From assembly GCA_009026175.1 (NCBI GenBank), contig WBTZ01000023.1, positions 1 through 43,973 on the forward strand: a DNA stretch of 43,973 bases, given 5' to 3'. This stretch comes from Zoogloea sp. Its GTDB lineage: Bacteria > Pseudomonadota > Gammaproteobacteria > Burkholderiales > Rhodocyclaceae. Both the position numbers and the translations under genes were made by a program. Shown here piece after piece: positions 27,001 to 34,604 of the stretch; position 1 is the stretch's first letter, and every line of letters begins with the position of its first letter. A model generated the notes under the pieces. That model saw nothing but the letters and a program-made list of their open reading frames with translations, had not been told where the DNA came from and did no database searches.

Positions 27001-28329
27001 ATGACCCAAGCCAAACCCGCGGCCGCCCCCAAGGTGGGCTTTGTTTCACTAGGATGCCCCAAGGCCCTGGTGGACTCCGAACATATCCTTACGCGCCTGC
27101 GCGCCGAGGGCTATGAGATCTCGCCTTCCTACGAAGGGTCGGATCTCGTGGTCATCAACACCTGCGGCTTCATCGATGCTGCGGTGGAGGAGTCCCTCGA
27201 TGCCATCGGCGAAGCCCTCAACGAGAACGGCAAGGTGATCGTCACCGGCTGTCTGGGCGCCAAGGAGGATGTCGTGATGGCTGCGCACCCCCAGGTGCTG
27301 GCAGTGACGGGCCCCCACGCCACCGAGCAGGTCATGCACGAGGTGCACAAGCACCTGCCCAAGCCCCATGACCCCTTCATCGACCTGCTGCCGCCCCAGG
27401 GCGTCAAGCTGACGCCCGATCACTACGCCTACCTGAAGATTTCGGAAGGCTGCAATCACCGCTGTACCTTCTGCATCATCCCGTCCATGCGTGGCGACCT
27501 GGTGAGCCGGCCGATCGGCGAGGTCATGCGCGAGGCCGAGAACCTGGTGAATGCCGGGGTCAAGGAGCTCCTCGTGGTGTCCCAGGACACCAGTGCCTAT
27601 GGGGTCGATACCAAGTACCGTACCGGCTTCTGGGGTGGTCGGCCGATGCGCACCAAGCTCTATGACTTGTGCAATGCGCTGGGTGACCTGGGCGTCTGGG
27701 TGCGCCTGCATTACGTCTATCCCTATCCGAGCGTGGATGATCTGATCCCGCTGATGGCGGAAGGCAAGATCCTGCCTTACCTGGATGTCCCCTTCCAGCA
27801 TGCGAGCCCGCGCATCCTGAAGGCCATGAAGCGGCCTGCCAGCACCGAGAACAACCTGGAGCGGATCCGCCGCTGGCGCGAGATCTGCCCGGACCTGACG
27901 ATCCGGTCCACCTTCATCACCGGCTTTCCCGGCGAGACCGACGCCGATTTCGAGGAGCTCCTGCAGTTCCTCGATGAGGCCCGCCTCGATCGCGTCGGCG
28001 CGTTTGCCTATTCTCCGGTGGAGGGGGCGGCGGCCAACGATCTGGCCGATCCGGTGCCCGAGGAGATCCGCGAGGAGCGTCGCATCCAGCTGATGGAGTT
28101 CCAGGAGGACATCTCCACCGAGCGTCTCGAGCGTTTCATCGGCCGGGAGATGACCGTGCTGGTGGACGAGATCGACGAAGAGGGGGCCCTGGCCCGCTCG
28201 CCAGGGGATGCGCCGGAGATCGATGGCCTGGTGATCATCCCGGCCGGAGAGCACCTGCAGCCGGGCGAGTTTGCCCGCGTCCGCATCACCGACTGCGACG
28301 TGCACGATCTCTACGCCGAGCCGCTCTGA
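27001..28329 (+). CDS. rimO: Ribosomal protein S12 methylthiotransferase RimO
   Basis: A 442-residue radical-SAM enzyme that adds a methylthio group to the conserved Asp of ribosomal protein S12. The N-terminal UPF0004 domain holds Cys19, Cys55 and Cys84 ([25 protein letters not shown]), which bind one 4Fe-4S cluster. The radical-SAM motif is CNHRCTFC (Cys151, 155, 158). A TRAM domain lies at the C-terminus. The ATG at 27001 gives the normal family length. The phaR-rimO order is conserved in this group of bacteria but has no known functional meaning. Confidence 0.97.
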   Translation: MTQAKPAAAPKVGFVSLGCPKALVDSEHILTRLRAEGYEISPSYEGSDLVVINTCGFIDAAVEESLDAIGEALNENGKVIVTGCLGAKEDVVMAAHPQVLAVTGPHATEQVMHEVHKHLPKPHDPFIDLLPPQGVKLTPDHYAYLKISEGCNHRCTFCIIPSMRGDLVSRPIGEVMREAENLVNAGVKELLVVSQDTSAYGVDTKYRTGFWGGRPMRTKLYDLCNALGDLGVWVRLHYVYPYPSVDDLIPLMAEGKILPYLDVPFQHASPRILKAMKRPASTENNLERIRRWREICPDLTIRSTFITGFPGETDADFEELLQFLDEARLDRVGAFAYSPVEGAAANDLADPVPEEIREERRIQLMEFQEDISTERLERFIGREMTVLVDEIDEEGALARSPGDAPEIDGLVIIPAGEHLQPGEFARVRITDCDVHDLYAEPL

Positions 28330-28354
28330 GCCTCCGCCTGCCACGCGCCCGTCC

Positions 28355-29260
28355 ATGAAGCGCAAACCTGTCATCGGTGTGGCCCTCGGCAGCGGATCGG
28401 CGCGGGGGTGGGCGCATATCGGCGTGCTGCGCGCGCTGGCCCGGGAGGGTATCGAGCCGGCCATCATCAGCGGCTGCTCCATCGGCGCCTTTGTCGGCGC
28501 CATTGCGGCAACCGGAGACCTGGACAAGCTCGGCGCCTGGGTCGAGGCCCTGGGGTGGCAGGACGTGGTCGGGCTCATGGACATGGGCCTCCGCGGTGGC
28601 CTGCTCAAGGGCGACAAGCTGATGGCCTTTTTCGAAAGGGAGTTTGTCGACCGGGACTTCACGGCCTTGCCCCATACGTTCGGATGCGTCGCCACCGATC
28701 TCCACAGCGGACACGAGGTGTGGTTGAGGGAGGGCAGTGTTTCGGAGGCTGTCCGTGCCTCCATTGCGCTGCCCGGCCTGATGGCGCCGGTGTGGCAGGA
28801 CGGGCGTCTGCTGGTGGATGGCGGTCTGGTCAATCCCGTGCCGGTCTCCCTGGCCCGTGCCATGGGCGCCGATGTCGTCATCGCCGTTGAACTGAATTCC
28901 GATTTGGTGGGCTGGGCCTGGCGGAACCGGGCTCCGCCGCCCGGGCCGGCGGAGGCAGCCAATGGGTGGCACCGCAAGCTGCTTTCCCGGCTGGGCCGGA
29001 ATGGTCGCAACGGCAGCAATGACGGCGCCGAGGATGAGGCCCTGCCTTCCCTGTTGAGTGTCGTGCAGAGCAGCATCTCCATCATGTCGGTGCGGATCGC
29101 CCGCAGCCGCCTGGCCGGGGAGCCCGCCGATGTGGTCGTTTCGCCGCGCCTCGCCCAACTGGGCCTGATGGACTTTCACCGGGGGGCTGAGGCCATCGCG
29201 GAAGGAGAAGCCGCCGTGGCTGCCCTTCTTCCAGCCATCCATCGCGCGATGGGGCGATGA
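28355..29260 (+). CDS. Patatin-like phospholipase (RssA family)
   Basis: A 301-residue cytoplasmic patatin-family hydrolase. The oxyanion-hole motif is GSGSARGWAHIGVL (about 12-25). The nucleophile elbow is GCSIGAF, with the Ser of the G-x-S-x-G motif near residue 43. The catalytic Asp lies in DGGLVNPVPVSLA. A Ser/Asp dyad of this kind hydrolyses phospholipids or other acyl esters; the substrate is unknown. No signal peptide is seen. It begins 25 bp after rimO. The middle section around residues 190-230 (proline- and asparagine-rich) is a variable linker. Confidence 0.9.
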   Translation: MKRKPVIGVALGSGSARGWAHIGVLRALAREGIEPAIISGCSIGAFVGAIAATGDLDKLGAWVEALGWQDVVGLMDMGLRGGLLKGDKLMAFFEREFVDRDFTALPHTFGCVATDLHSGHEVWLREGSVSEAVRASIALPGLMAPVWQDGRLLVDGGLVNPVPVSLARAMGADVVIAVELNSDLVGWAWRNRAPPPGPAEAANGWHRKLLSRLGRNGRNGSNDGAEDEALPSLLSVVQSSISIMSVRIARSRLAGEPADVVVSPRLAQLGLMDFHRGAEAIAEGEAAVAALLPAIHRAMGR

Positions 29261-29293
29261 ACCGCTGTCTTGGCGAAAGCCGGGGAGTGCATC

Positions 29294-30700
29294 ATGACTG
29301 ATTTCGTTGCAGCGCTTCAGGCTCTGCTCGGGCCGTCCCACTGTCTTGTCGATGCGGCCGACATGGCGCCTTGGCTGACCGACTGGCGGGGGCGCTACAG
29401 TGGGCGGGCACTGGCCGTGGTGCGCCCGCAGGATACCGCCCAGGTCGCGGAGGTGGTCCGGCTGTGTCGCGCGGCAGGTGTGGCCATCGTCCCGCAGGGA
29501 GGGAACACCGGCTTGTGCGGCGGGGCGACTCCGTTGATGGACGGGCGCTGCATTGTTCTCAATGTGTCGCGTCTGCGCCGGGTGCGGGAGGTGGACCCGG
29601 CCAACAACACCTTGACCATCGAGGCGGGCGCGACGCTGGCGGAGGCTCAGGCGGCTGCCGCGGCGGTGGACCGGTTGTTTCCGCTGTCGCTCGCCTCGGA
29701 GGGCAGCTGCGAGGTGGGTGGGGTGATCTCAACCAACGCCGGCGGCGTGCAGGTGTTGCGCTATGGCAATACCCGGGACCTGGTGCTCGGGCTGGAGGTC
29801 GTCCTGCCCAGCGGAGAGGTCTGGAGCGGCCTGCGGGGCTTGCGCAAGGACAATACGGGCTACGATCTGAAGCACCTCTTCATCGGTGCCGAAGGGACCC
29901 TCGGCATCGTGACGGCTGCGACGCTCAAGCTGTTCCCGCGTCCGCGGGCCACCGCGACCGCCTGGCTGGCTGTGGAGACGCCCGCCAAGGCTGTCGAATT
30001 GCTTGGACGGCTGCGTGAGCTTGCCGGTGATCGTGTCAGTGCATTCGAACTGGTTGGCCGGCCTGCCCTGGAACTCGTGCTGCAGCACATCGGAGGTGTG
30101 CGCGACCCCCTGCCGGCATCGCATCCCTGGTATGTGCTGGCCGAGATGACTGACTCCGGCGAGCAGGCGGCCCTGGAGGCGCTTCTGGAGGATGCGCTTG
30201 CCCGTGCTCAACTCGAGGGCTGTCTTCTTGACGGGGTCGTTGCGGCCAGTGGGCAGCAGGCGGCGGACCTGTGGCGACTCCGGGAGAATGTTTCGGAAGC
30301 TCAGAAGCGGGAGGGTTTCAGCATCAAGCATGACATCTCGGTTCCGGTGAGCGCCATTCCCGAGTTCCTGGCCCGGGCCGGGCAGGCCCTGGAGAACTGC
30401 TACCCGGGTATCCGGATCGTTGCCTTTGGCCATGTCGGCGACGGCAACCTGCACTACAACCAGTCGCAGCCGGTGCGTGAGGAGAATGCGGCCTTCATCG
30501 CACGGACCGCGGAGGTGGGGAGGGTGGTGCACGACATCGTTCATTCCCTGCACGGCTCGATCTCCGCCGAGCATGGCATCGGGCAGCTCAAGCGGGACCT
30601 CCTGGTGCGTTACAAGTCGCCGGTCGAGATGGCCATGATGCAGGGGGTCAAGGCTTTGTTCGATCCCGGGGGGATCATGAATCCGGGAAAACTCCTGTGA
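29294..30700 (+). CDS. FAD-binding oxidoreductase (D-2-hydroxyacid dehydrogenase, GlcD/D2HGDH type)
   Basis: A 468-residue flavoprotein with an N-terminal PCMH-type FAD-binding domain (VPQGGNTGLCGGATP near 74-88, LASEGSCEVGGVISTNAGG near 135-153, GAEGTLGIVTAATLKL near 198-213). The C-terminal FAD-oxidase domain contains FGHVGDGNLHYN, whose histidines take part in substrate or metal binding, and ISAEHGIGQLKRD. The family oxidises D-lactate, glycolate or D-2-hydroxyglutarate. The closest look is to D-2-hydroxyglutarate dehydrogenase-like proteins, but the substrate is not certain. GGGGAG precedes the start at 29294. No partner subunits (glcE, glcF) are adjacent. Confidence 0.9.
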   Translation: MTDFVAALQALLGPSHCLVDAADMAPWLTDWRGRYSGRALAVVRPQDTAQVAEVVRLCRAAGVAIVPQGGNTGLCGGATPLMDGRCIVLNVSRLRRVREVDPANNTLTIEAGATLAEAQAAAAAVDRLFPLSLASEGSCEVGGVISTNAGGVQVLRYGNTRDLVLGLEVVLPSGEVWSGLRGLRKDNTGYDLKHLFIGAEGTLGIVTAATLKLFPRPRATATAWLAVETPAKAVELLGRLRELAGDRVSAFELVGRPALELVLQHIGGVRDPLPASHPWYVLAEMTDSGEQAALEALLEDALARAQLEGCLLDGVVAASGQQAADLWRLRENVSEAQKREGFSIKHDISVPVSAIPEFLARAGQALENCYPGIRIVAFGHVGDGNLHYNQSQPVREENAAFIARTAEVGRVVHDIVHSLHGSISAEHGIGQLKRDLLVRYKSPVEMAMMQGVKALFDPGGIMNPGKLL

Positions 30701-30779
30701 GGTGGGCGGGGGGTTGAGGGCTCCCAGGGTGGTTTTGGCACGCTGCCATAAACGTTCGGCATCCCGGCCCTGCGCTGGA

Positions 30780-30800
30780 AATGTCAGGATTTTTTACATT
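30780..30800. promoter_or_regulatory. Inverted repeat upstream of the sigma-54 promoter
   Basis: AATGT and ACATT arms are separated by 11 bases, about 60-80 bp before the -24 element of the promoter at 30861. That is where an enhancer-binding activator would sit. The arms are short and AT-rich, so chance is a real alternative. Confidence 0.25.
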
Positions 30801-30860
30801 GCTCTCTGCCGCGATTTGCCCATTATAGTAATTTGATTAAATAACAATATCTTGTGTTAT

Positions 30861-30877
30861 CTGGCTTGAAAGTTGCT
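30861..30877 (+). promoter_or_regulatory. Sigma-54 (RpoN) promoter of the PEP-CTERM gene
   Basis: CTGGCTTGAAAGTTGCT matches the sigma-54 consensus YTGGCACGRNNNTTGCW at all but two fixed positions. The invariant GG (30863-30864) and GC (30875-30876) are exactly ten bases apart. The predicted transcription start is about 30888, giving a leader of about 90 bases to the ATG at 30978. The surrounding gap 30701-30977 is clearly AT-richer than its flanks and holds no gene. A TGTTC/GAACA inverted repeat at 30921-30937 lies in the predicted leader. Confidence 0.75.
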
Positions 30878-30977
30878 GTCGTTACCGAGTGTCTGCTTGC
30901 CTGTCGAGTGCACCGATGTGTGTTCGTAGGGTGAACAATAAAAATATCGCTCCCGATCAACTTTTGAGGAATTTCGA

Positions 30978-31724
30978 ATGAAAGCCAATCGTCTCTCCCT
31001 GGTGCTCGGCGCTGCCGTTGCCCTGTCCGCTGCCTCTTCCGCTTACGCCGATGCCTACCTGACCACCGCCTCCGGCCTGGGTGGTAGCTTCAGCATCACC
31101 GGCTTTGCCGACGGTACCCCCAACTCCTACACCATCAACCTCTCCAACCTGGATGGCACCCTGAGCGTCAATGTGCCGCCTTCCGGTGGTTACGATGTCG
31201 AGCGGATCGGCACCTTCGTGGTTAATTATGGTGGCCCGACGCCGGTTGGCGCGAGCTCGGCTGGCTGGGTGCCGCTGGGTTCGACCAACATCACCACCTC
31301 CGGCATCACCGGTTCCAACTTTGTCTACAACTTCACCAACAACACCTTCACTTCTGACGGTGTGGATGTGAAGGGCCTGACCAATACCTTCTCCGGCAAC
31401 ATCAACACCCTCAATGTGCTGCTCGGCGCCGTGTTTGGCCCGATCGTCACCCCGCTGCTCGGCACCGGCACCGTCAGCGTGTCGCATGTGCTGACCAACG
31501 ACACCTGGGTGATCAACGTCACCGAGAACGACTCCCCGCTGACCGGCTTCAACGCCGTGCTGGCTGCTCTGGATGCCGCTCCTGGCAGCCTGCCCGACGG
31601 CCGCATCGATGGCACCTTCCGTGCCAACGGCTCCCTGCGTTTCGTGCCGGAGCCGGGTTCCATGGCTCTGGTTGGCCTCGGCCTGGCCGGCATGGCTGCC
31701 CTGCGTCGTCGCAAGGCTGCCTGA
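30978..31724 (+). CDS. PEP-CTERM sorting-domain exported protein
   Basis: A 248-residue exported protein with a Sec signal peptide (MKANRLSLVLGAAVALSAAS, cleavage near residue 24). A low-cysteine beta-rich middle is full of Asn, Thr, Ser and Gly. The C-terminus is a typical PEP-CTERM tail: FVPEPGS (PEP at 224-226), a hydrophobic helix MALVGLGLAGMAAL, and RRRKAA. Such tails are cut by exosortase in the inner membrane and the proteins go to the surface, often with exopolysaccharide. No exosortase gene is in the window. It has its own sigma-54 promoter and terminator and so is a single-gene unit. The function of the middle domain is not recognised. Confidence 0.93.
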   Translation: MKANRLSLVLGAAVALSAASSAYADAYLTTASGLGGSFSITGFADGTPNSYTINLSNLDGTLSVNVPPSGGYDVERIGTFVVNYGGPTPVGASSAGWVPLGSTNITTSGITGSNFVYNFTNNTFTSDGVDVKGLTNTFSGNINTLNVLLGAVFGPIVTPLLGTGTVSVSHVLTNDTWVINVTENDSPLTGFNAVLAALDAAPGSLPDGRIDGTFRANGSLRFVPEPGSMALVGLGLAGMAALRRRKAA

Positions 31725-31749
31725 TAGCCCCAAGGCTCTGCAGTTCCGT

Positions 31750-31777
31750 AAAAACGGCGGCGCAAGCCGCCGTTTTT
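31750..31777 (+). terminator. Rho-independent terminator after the PEP-CTERM gene
   Basis: AAAAACGGCGG (31750-31760) pairs with CCGCCGTTTTT (31767-31777). The loop closes as C-GCAA-G, a stable GNRA-type tetraloop. The A- and T-runs on the two arms make it effective in either direction. Confidence 0.92.
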
Positions 31778-31840
31778 CATTGTTGTTCAGGGGCGGGCGT
31801 GTCCGCCTCGCAGGAAAAAGTAGAAAGTCGTCGAAAGAGG

Positions 31841-31869
31841 TTTACATTCTCGATAGGCTTCTCTATAAT
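31841..31869 (+). promoter_or_regulatory. Strong sigma-70 promoter of the tRNA array
   Basis: TTTACA (31841-31846) and TATAAT (31864-31869) are separated by exactly 17 bases. The first tRNA starts 17 bases after the -10 box. One mismatch from consensus at -35 and none at -10. A GCG directly after the -10 box gives the GC-rich discriminator expected of a stable-RNA promoter. Confidence 0.88.
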
Positions 31870-31885
31870 GCGTTTCTCGTTGCAC

Positions 31886-31961
<76 letters not shown>

Positions 31962-31978
31962 ACAACTTGTAGTACCGG

Positions 31979-32054
31979 GTCCCCATCGTCTAGAGGCCTA
32001 GGACACCGCCCTTTCACGGCGATAACCGGGGTTCGAATCCCCGTGGGGACGCCA
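31979..32054 (+). tRNA. tRNA-Glu (TTC), first copy
   Basis: A 76-base tRNA with acceptor GTCCCCA/TGGGGAC, anticodon loop CTTTCAC (anticodon TTC), T-stem CGGGG/CCCCG and encoded CCA. The outermost pair of the anticodon stem is C27-A43, a mismatch shared by all three Glu genes here. Confidence 0.97.
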
Positions 32055-32124
32055 GGATCAAAAGTCCTGCGGCAGTAGGGCAGGTAGCTTCAGTCGAAGT
32101 TTGGCTGGGGTGGAAGTTTGAAGT

Positions 32125-32201
32125 GGAGTGGTAGTTCAGTTGGTTAGAATACCGGCCTGTCACGCCGGGGGTCGCGGGTTCGAGTCCCGTCCACTCCGCC
32201 A
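32125..32201 (+). tRNA. tRNA-Asp (GTC), first copy
   Basis: A 77-base tRNA with acceptor GGAGTGG/CCACTCC, anticodon stem CCGGC/GCCGG and loop CTGTCAC (anticodon GTC), T-arm ending TTCGAGTC, and encoded CCA. Confidence 0.97.
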
Positions 32202-32252
32202 ACATTGCAGAGCGAGGGAAGCCTGGCTTTCCTCTGTTCTCAGGGAAAGTAG

Positions 32253-32328
32253 GTCCCCATCGTCTAGAGGCCTAGGACACCGCCCTTTCACGGCGATAAC
32301 CGGGGTTCGAATCCCCGTGGGGACGCCA
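32253..32328 (+). tRNA. tRNA-Glu (TTC), second copy
   Basis: Identical in sequence to the tRNA-Glu at 31979. It lies between the two Ala-Glu-Asp units and is the odd gene of the array: it has no Asp partner after it, and its flanks do not resemble the other Glu spacers. Confidence 0.97.
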
Positions 32329-32365
32329 GTTTTAGCAGGTTGTTGGTTGCCTGTAGCAGTTACGT

Positions 32366-32441
<76 letters not shown>

Positions 32442-32457
32442 CTTTTAGCAGTACCGG

Positions 32458-32533
32458 GTCCCCATCGTCTAGAGGCCTAGGACACCGCCCTTTCACGGCG
32501 ATAACCGGGGTTCGAATCCCCGTGGGGACGCCA
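32458..32533 (+). tRNA. tRNA-Glu (TTC), third copy
   Basis: Identical to the other two Glu genes, including the C27-A43 mismatch. The spacer after it is the diverged twin of the spacer after the first Glu gene. Confidence 0.97.
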
Positions 32534-32598
32534 GGATCAAGAATCCTGCGGCAGTGGAGCAGGTGGTTTCAGCTGAAGTATGGCTGGAGCAGAAGTTT

Positions 32599-32675
32599 GG
32601 AGTGGTAGTTCAGTTGGTTAGAATACCGGCCTGTCACGCCGGGGGTCGCGGGTTCGAGTCCCGTCCACTCCGCCA
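32599..32675 (+). tRNA. tRNA-Asp (GTC), second copy
   Basis: Identical to the tRNA-Asp at 32125, with anticodon GTC and encoded CCA. It is the last tRNA of the array, eight bases before the terminator. Confidence 0.97.
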
Positions 32676-32682
32676 ACATTCG

Positions 32683-32714
32683 AAAGAGGGAGCCTTTGGC
32701 TCCCTCTTTTTTTT
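32683..32714 (+). terminator. Rho-independent terminator of the tRNA array
   Basis: AAAGAGGGAGCC pairs with GGCTCCCTCTTT around a three-base loop and is followed by a run of eight T. It closes the seven-tRNA transcript and separates it from the phosphatase gene. Confidence 0.95.
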
Positions 32715-32802
32715 GCCTGTTTTTCACCTCGTGTGATGTCTTTCAACGACCTTGCGCCCAGCTGGCGTTAAAATCCGCTCGCCTCTACATCGACTGCCTG
32801 CC

Positions 32803-33243
32803 GTGTTCAATACCATACTCACCGTTTGTACCGGAAACATCTGTCGCAGCCCCGTGGCCGAGTTCCTGATCCGTCATGGCCTGAATGCCAGCGGCCGGAC
32901 CGGGATCAAGGTCGCTTCGGCGGGGATCGGCGCCCTTGTGAATCATCCTGCCGACGATGCGGCGCTCGAGTTCATGAATGGTCTGGACATCCCCATGGAT
33001 GCACATCGTGCCAGGCAGATCGATTCCTCTCATACCCGGCAGGCCGATCTCATCCTCGTGATGCAGAAACATCACCTCGATTACATCCTCGCGATGGATC
33101 CCACGGCCCGTGGCAAGGTCTTCCTGCTCGGGCACTGGGGCGGCCGGGAGGTGCCCGACCCGTACCAGCGTGGCAACGCGTCGCATCGCGCGGCTTACGG
33201 GTTGGTGCAGGAAGAAGTGGCGGCCTGGCTCAAGCGTGTCTGA
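32803..33243 (+). CDS. Low-molecular-weight protein-tyrosine phosphatase (Wzb/Etp-like)
   Basis: A 146-residue phosphatase. The catalytic P-loop is CTGNICRS with Cys9 and Arg15 (C-X5-R). The general acid is Asp119 in PDPYQRG, with Tyr121 next to it. In Gram-negative bacteria such enzymes dephosphorylate the Wzc-type tyrosine kinase that controls capsule or exopolysaccharide export; arsenate reductases share the fold but lack the DPY motif. No kinase gene is nearby, so the partner is unknown. The start is a GTG at 32803 that places the P-loop at its usual distance from the N-terminus. Confidence 0.9.
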   Translation: MFNTILTVCTGNICRSPVAEFLIRHGLNASGRTGIKVASAGIGALVNHPADDAALEFMNGLDIPMDAHRARQIDSSHTRQADLILVMQKHHLDYILAMDPTARGKVFLLGHWGGREVPDPYQRGNASHRAAYGLVQEEVAAWLKRV

Positions 33244-33277
33244 TTTCACGCATTCTCGGGTGGGCCAACGCGTTTAG

Positions 33278-33342
33278 CATGAAATTCATGGTCTAGCTGA
33301 TAGAATGCCTGGTAAATAACTGTGGCGTGAGTTACGCACAGT
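33278..33342 (+). promoter_or_regulatory. Palindrome, -10 box and stem-loop upstream of the nucleotidyltransferase
   Basis: CATGAAATTCATG (33278-33290) is a perfect 13-base palindrome. TAGAAT (33301-33306) is a plausible -10 box just after it. Downstream, ACTGT-G-GCGT (33319-33328) pairs with ACGC-ACAGT (33334-33342) as a nine-pair stem with one bulged G and a GAGTT loop. The layout looks like an operator over a promoter with a structured leader. No -35 box is clear. Confidence 0.35.
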
Positions 33343-33421
33343 TTCAGGGCGGGTGATCCCATGTTTGGTGCCTTCACCCGCTCGCTTCGATCGATGGCGT
33401 TTATTTTCAGGGAGCGATAGT

Positions 33422-34528
33422 TTGGCCAAGGGAATGATTCTGGCTGCCGGCCAGGGAACGCGGGTAAGGCCTCTCACCAAGAATGTTCCCAAGCCGATGG
33501 TGCCCATACTGGGCAAGCCGGTGATGGAGTATCTGATCGAGCATCTGGCCCGCTTCGGCATTCGCGAGATCATGATCAATGTGGCCTACAACCATTACAA
33601 GATCGAGAACTACTTTGGTGATGGCCATCGCTGGGGTGTTTCCATCGGTTACTCCTACGAAGGCGTGAGAGATCACGGCGAGGTGGTGCCGAAGCCGCTC
33701 GGCTCTGCGGGCGGGATGCGCAAGATCCAGGATTTCTCGGGTTTCTTCGATGAAACCACGCTGGTGATCTGTGGTGACGCCATCATCGATCTGGACATTG
33801 GTGCCGCCCTGCACGAGCACAAGTCCAAGGAGGCCGTCGCCAGTGTGGTGACCCTCGAGGTGCCGCAGGATCAGGTCAAGAACTACGGCATCGTGGTGGC
33901 CGACAAGTCCGGCCGGATCCAGTCCTTCCAGGAAAAGCCGACGCCGGAGGAGGCCAGATCCAACCTCGCCAGTACAGGCATCTACATCTTTGAGCCCGAA
34001 GTGCTGGATCTGGTGCCTTCGGGCAAGACCTTCGACATCGGCAGCGAACTCTTCCCGATGCTGGTCGAGAAGGAGCTTCCGTTCTTTGCCCAGAAGCGCT
34101 TCTTCAACTGGATCGACATCGGTCGTCTCAGTGACTACTGGACGGTGCTGATGCGCGTGCTGAGTGGCGAGGTGGCCCAGATGGACATGCCGGGCAAGGA
34201 GATCCGCCCGGGCGTGTGGGTGGGCCCGAACACCTCGATTGCCTGGGACAGCGTGCAGATCGTCGGGCCGGTGTATATCGGCTCCAGCGTGCGCATCGAG
34301 CCGGGTGCGTCAATCATCGGGCCGACCTGGATCGGCCATGGCAGTCACATCAAGTCGGGAGCCAAGGTGGAACGCAGCATCCTCTTTGAATACACCCGCA
34401 TTGCTGATGGTCAGCGCTTTTCCGAGATGATCGTCTCGCCGCAGTACTGCGTGACCCGCAGTGGCGATGCGTTCTATGCAGGCGACGACGAGTGCGTGCT
34501 GCGCTGGGGGGACGCGCGCGGGCGCTGA
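33422..34528 (+). CDS. Sugar-phosphate nucleotidyltransferase with left-handed beta-helix tail
   Basis: A protein of about 368 residues. The N-terminal nucleotidyltransferase domain carries AAGQGTRVRPLT and PKPMVPI (8-29), then LGSAGGMRKI, CGDAIIDLD with the metal-binding Asp, and FQEKPTPEEA. From about residue 270 come hexapeptide repeats of a left-handed beta-helix (GVWVGPNTSI, VYIGSSVRIEPGASIIGP, TWIGHGSHI). This is the layout of mannose-1-phosphate guanylyltransferase (ManB/MPG1) and glucose-1-phosphate enzymes; the sugar and base cannot be fixed. The TTG at 33422 has GGGAG upstream and gives the family N-terminus; an ATG four codons later would cut into the motif. ManC at 17174 is a different family. 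Confidence 0.88.
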   Translation: MAKGMILAAGQGTRVRPLTKNVPKPMVPILGKPVMEYLIEHLARFGIREIMINVAYNHYKIENYFGDGHRWGVSIGYSYEGVRDHGEVVPKPLGSAGGMRKIQDFSGFFDETTLVICGDAIIDLDIGAALHEHKSKEAVASVVTLEVPQDQVKNYGIVVADKSGRIQSFQEKPTPEEARSNLASTGIYIFEPEVLDLVPSGKTFDIGSELFPMLVEKELPFFAQKRFFNWIDIGRLSDYWTVLMRVLSGEVAQMDMPGKEIRPGVWVGPNTSIAWDSVQIVGPVYIGSSVRIEPGASIIGPTWIGHGSHIKSGAKVERSILFEYTRIADGQRFSEMIVSPQYCVTRSGDAFYAGDDECVLRWGDARGR

Positions 34529-34555
34529 GCTGTCGTCCTGCCGAAGGCTCACTTG

Positions 34556-34600
34556 CAGATGGCCCGTTCGTACCTTGTGTGCGAACGGGCCATCTGATTT
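34556..34600. terminator. Long perfect hairpin between convergent genes
   Basis: A 15-base perfect inverted repeat (arms 34556-34570 and 34582-34596) with an 11-base loop is followed by ATTTT on the plus strand. It lies between the stop of the nucleotidyltransferase and the stop of the convergent hypothetical gene, and is the likely terminator of the former. Confidence 0.75.
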
Positions 34601-34604
34601 TCGG

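Noticed and set aside
30736-30748. TGGCACGCTGCCA as a second sigma-54 promoter.
   Set aside because: The -24-like TGGCACG is present, but no TTGC follows at the required distance; the short palindrome is probably incidental.
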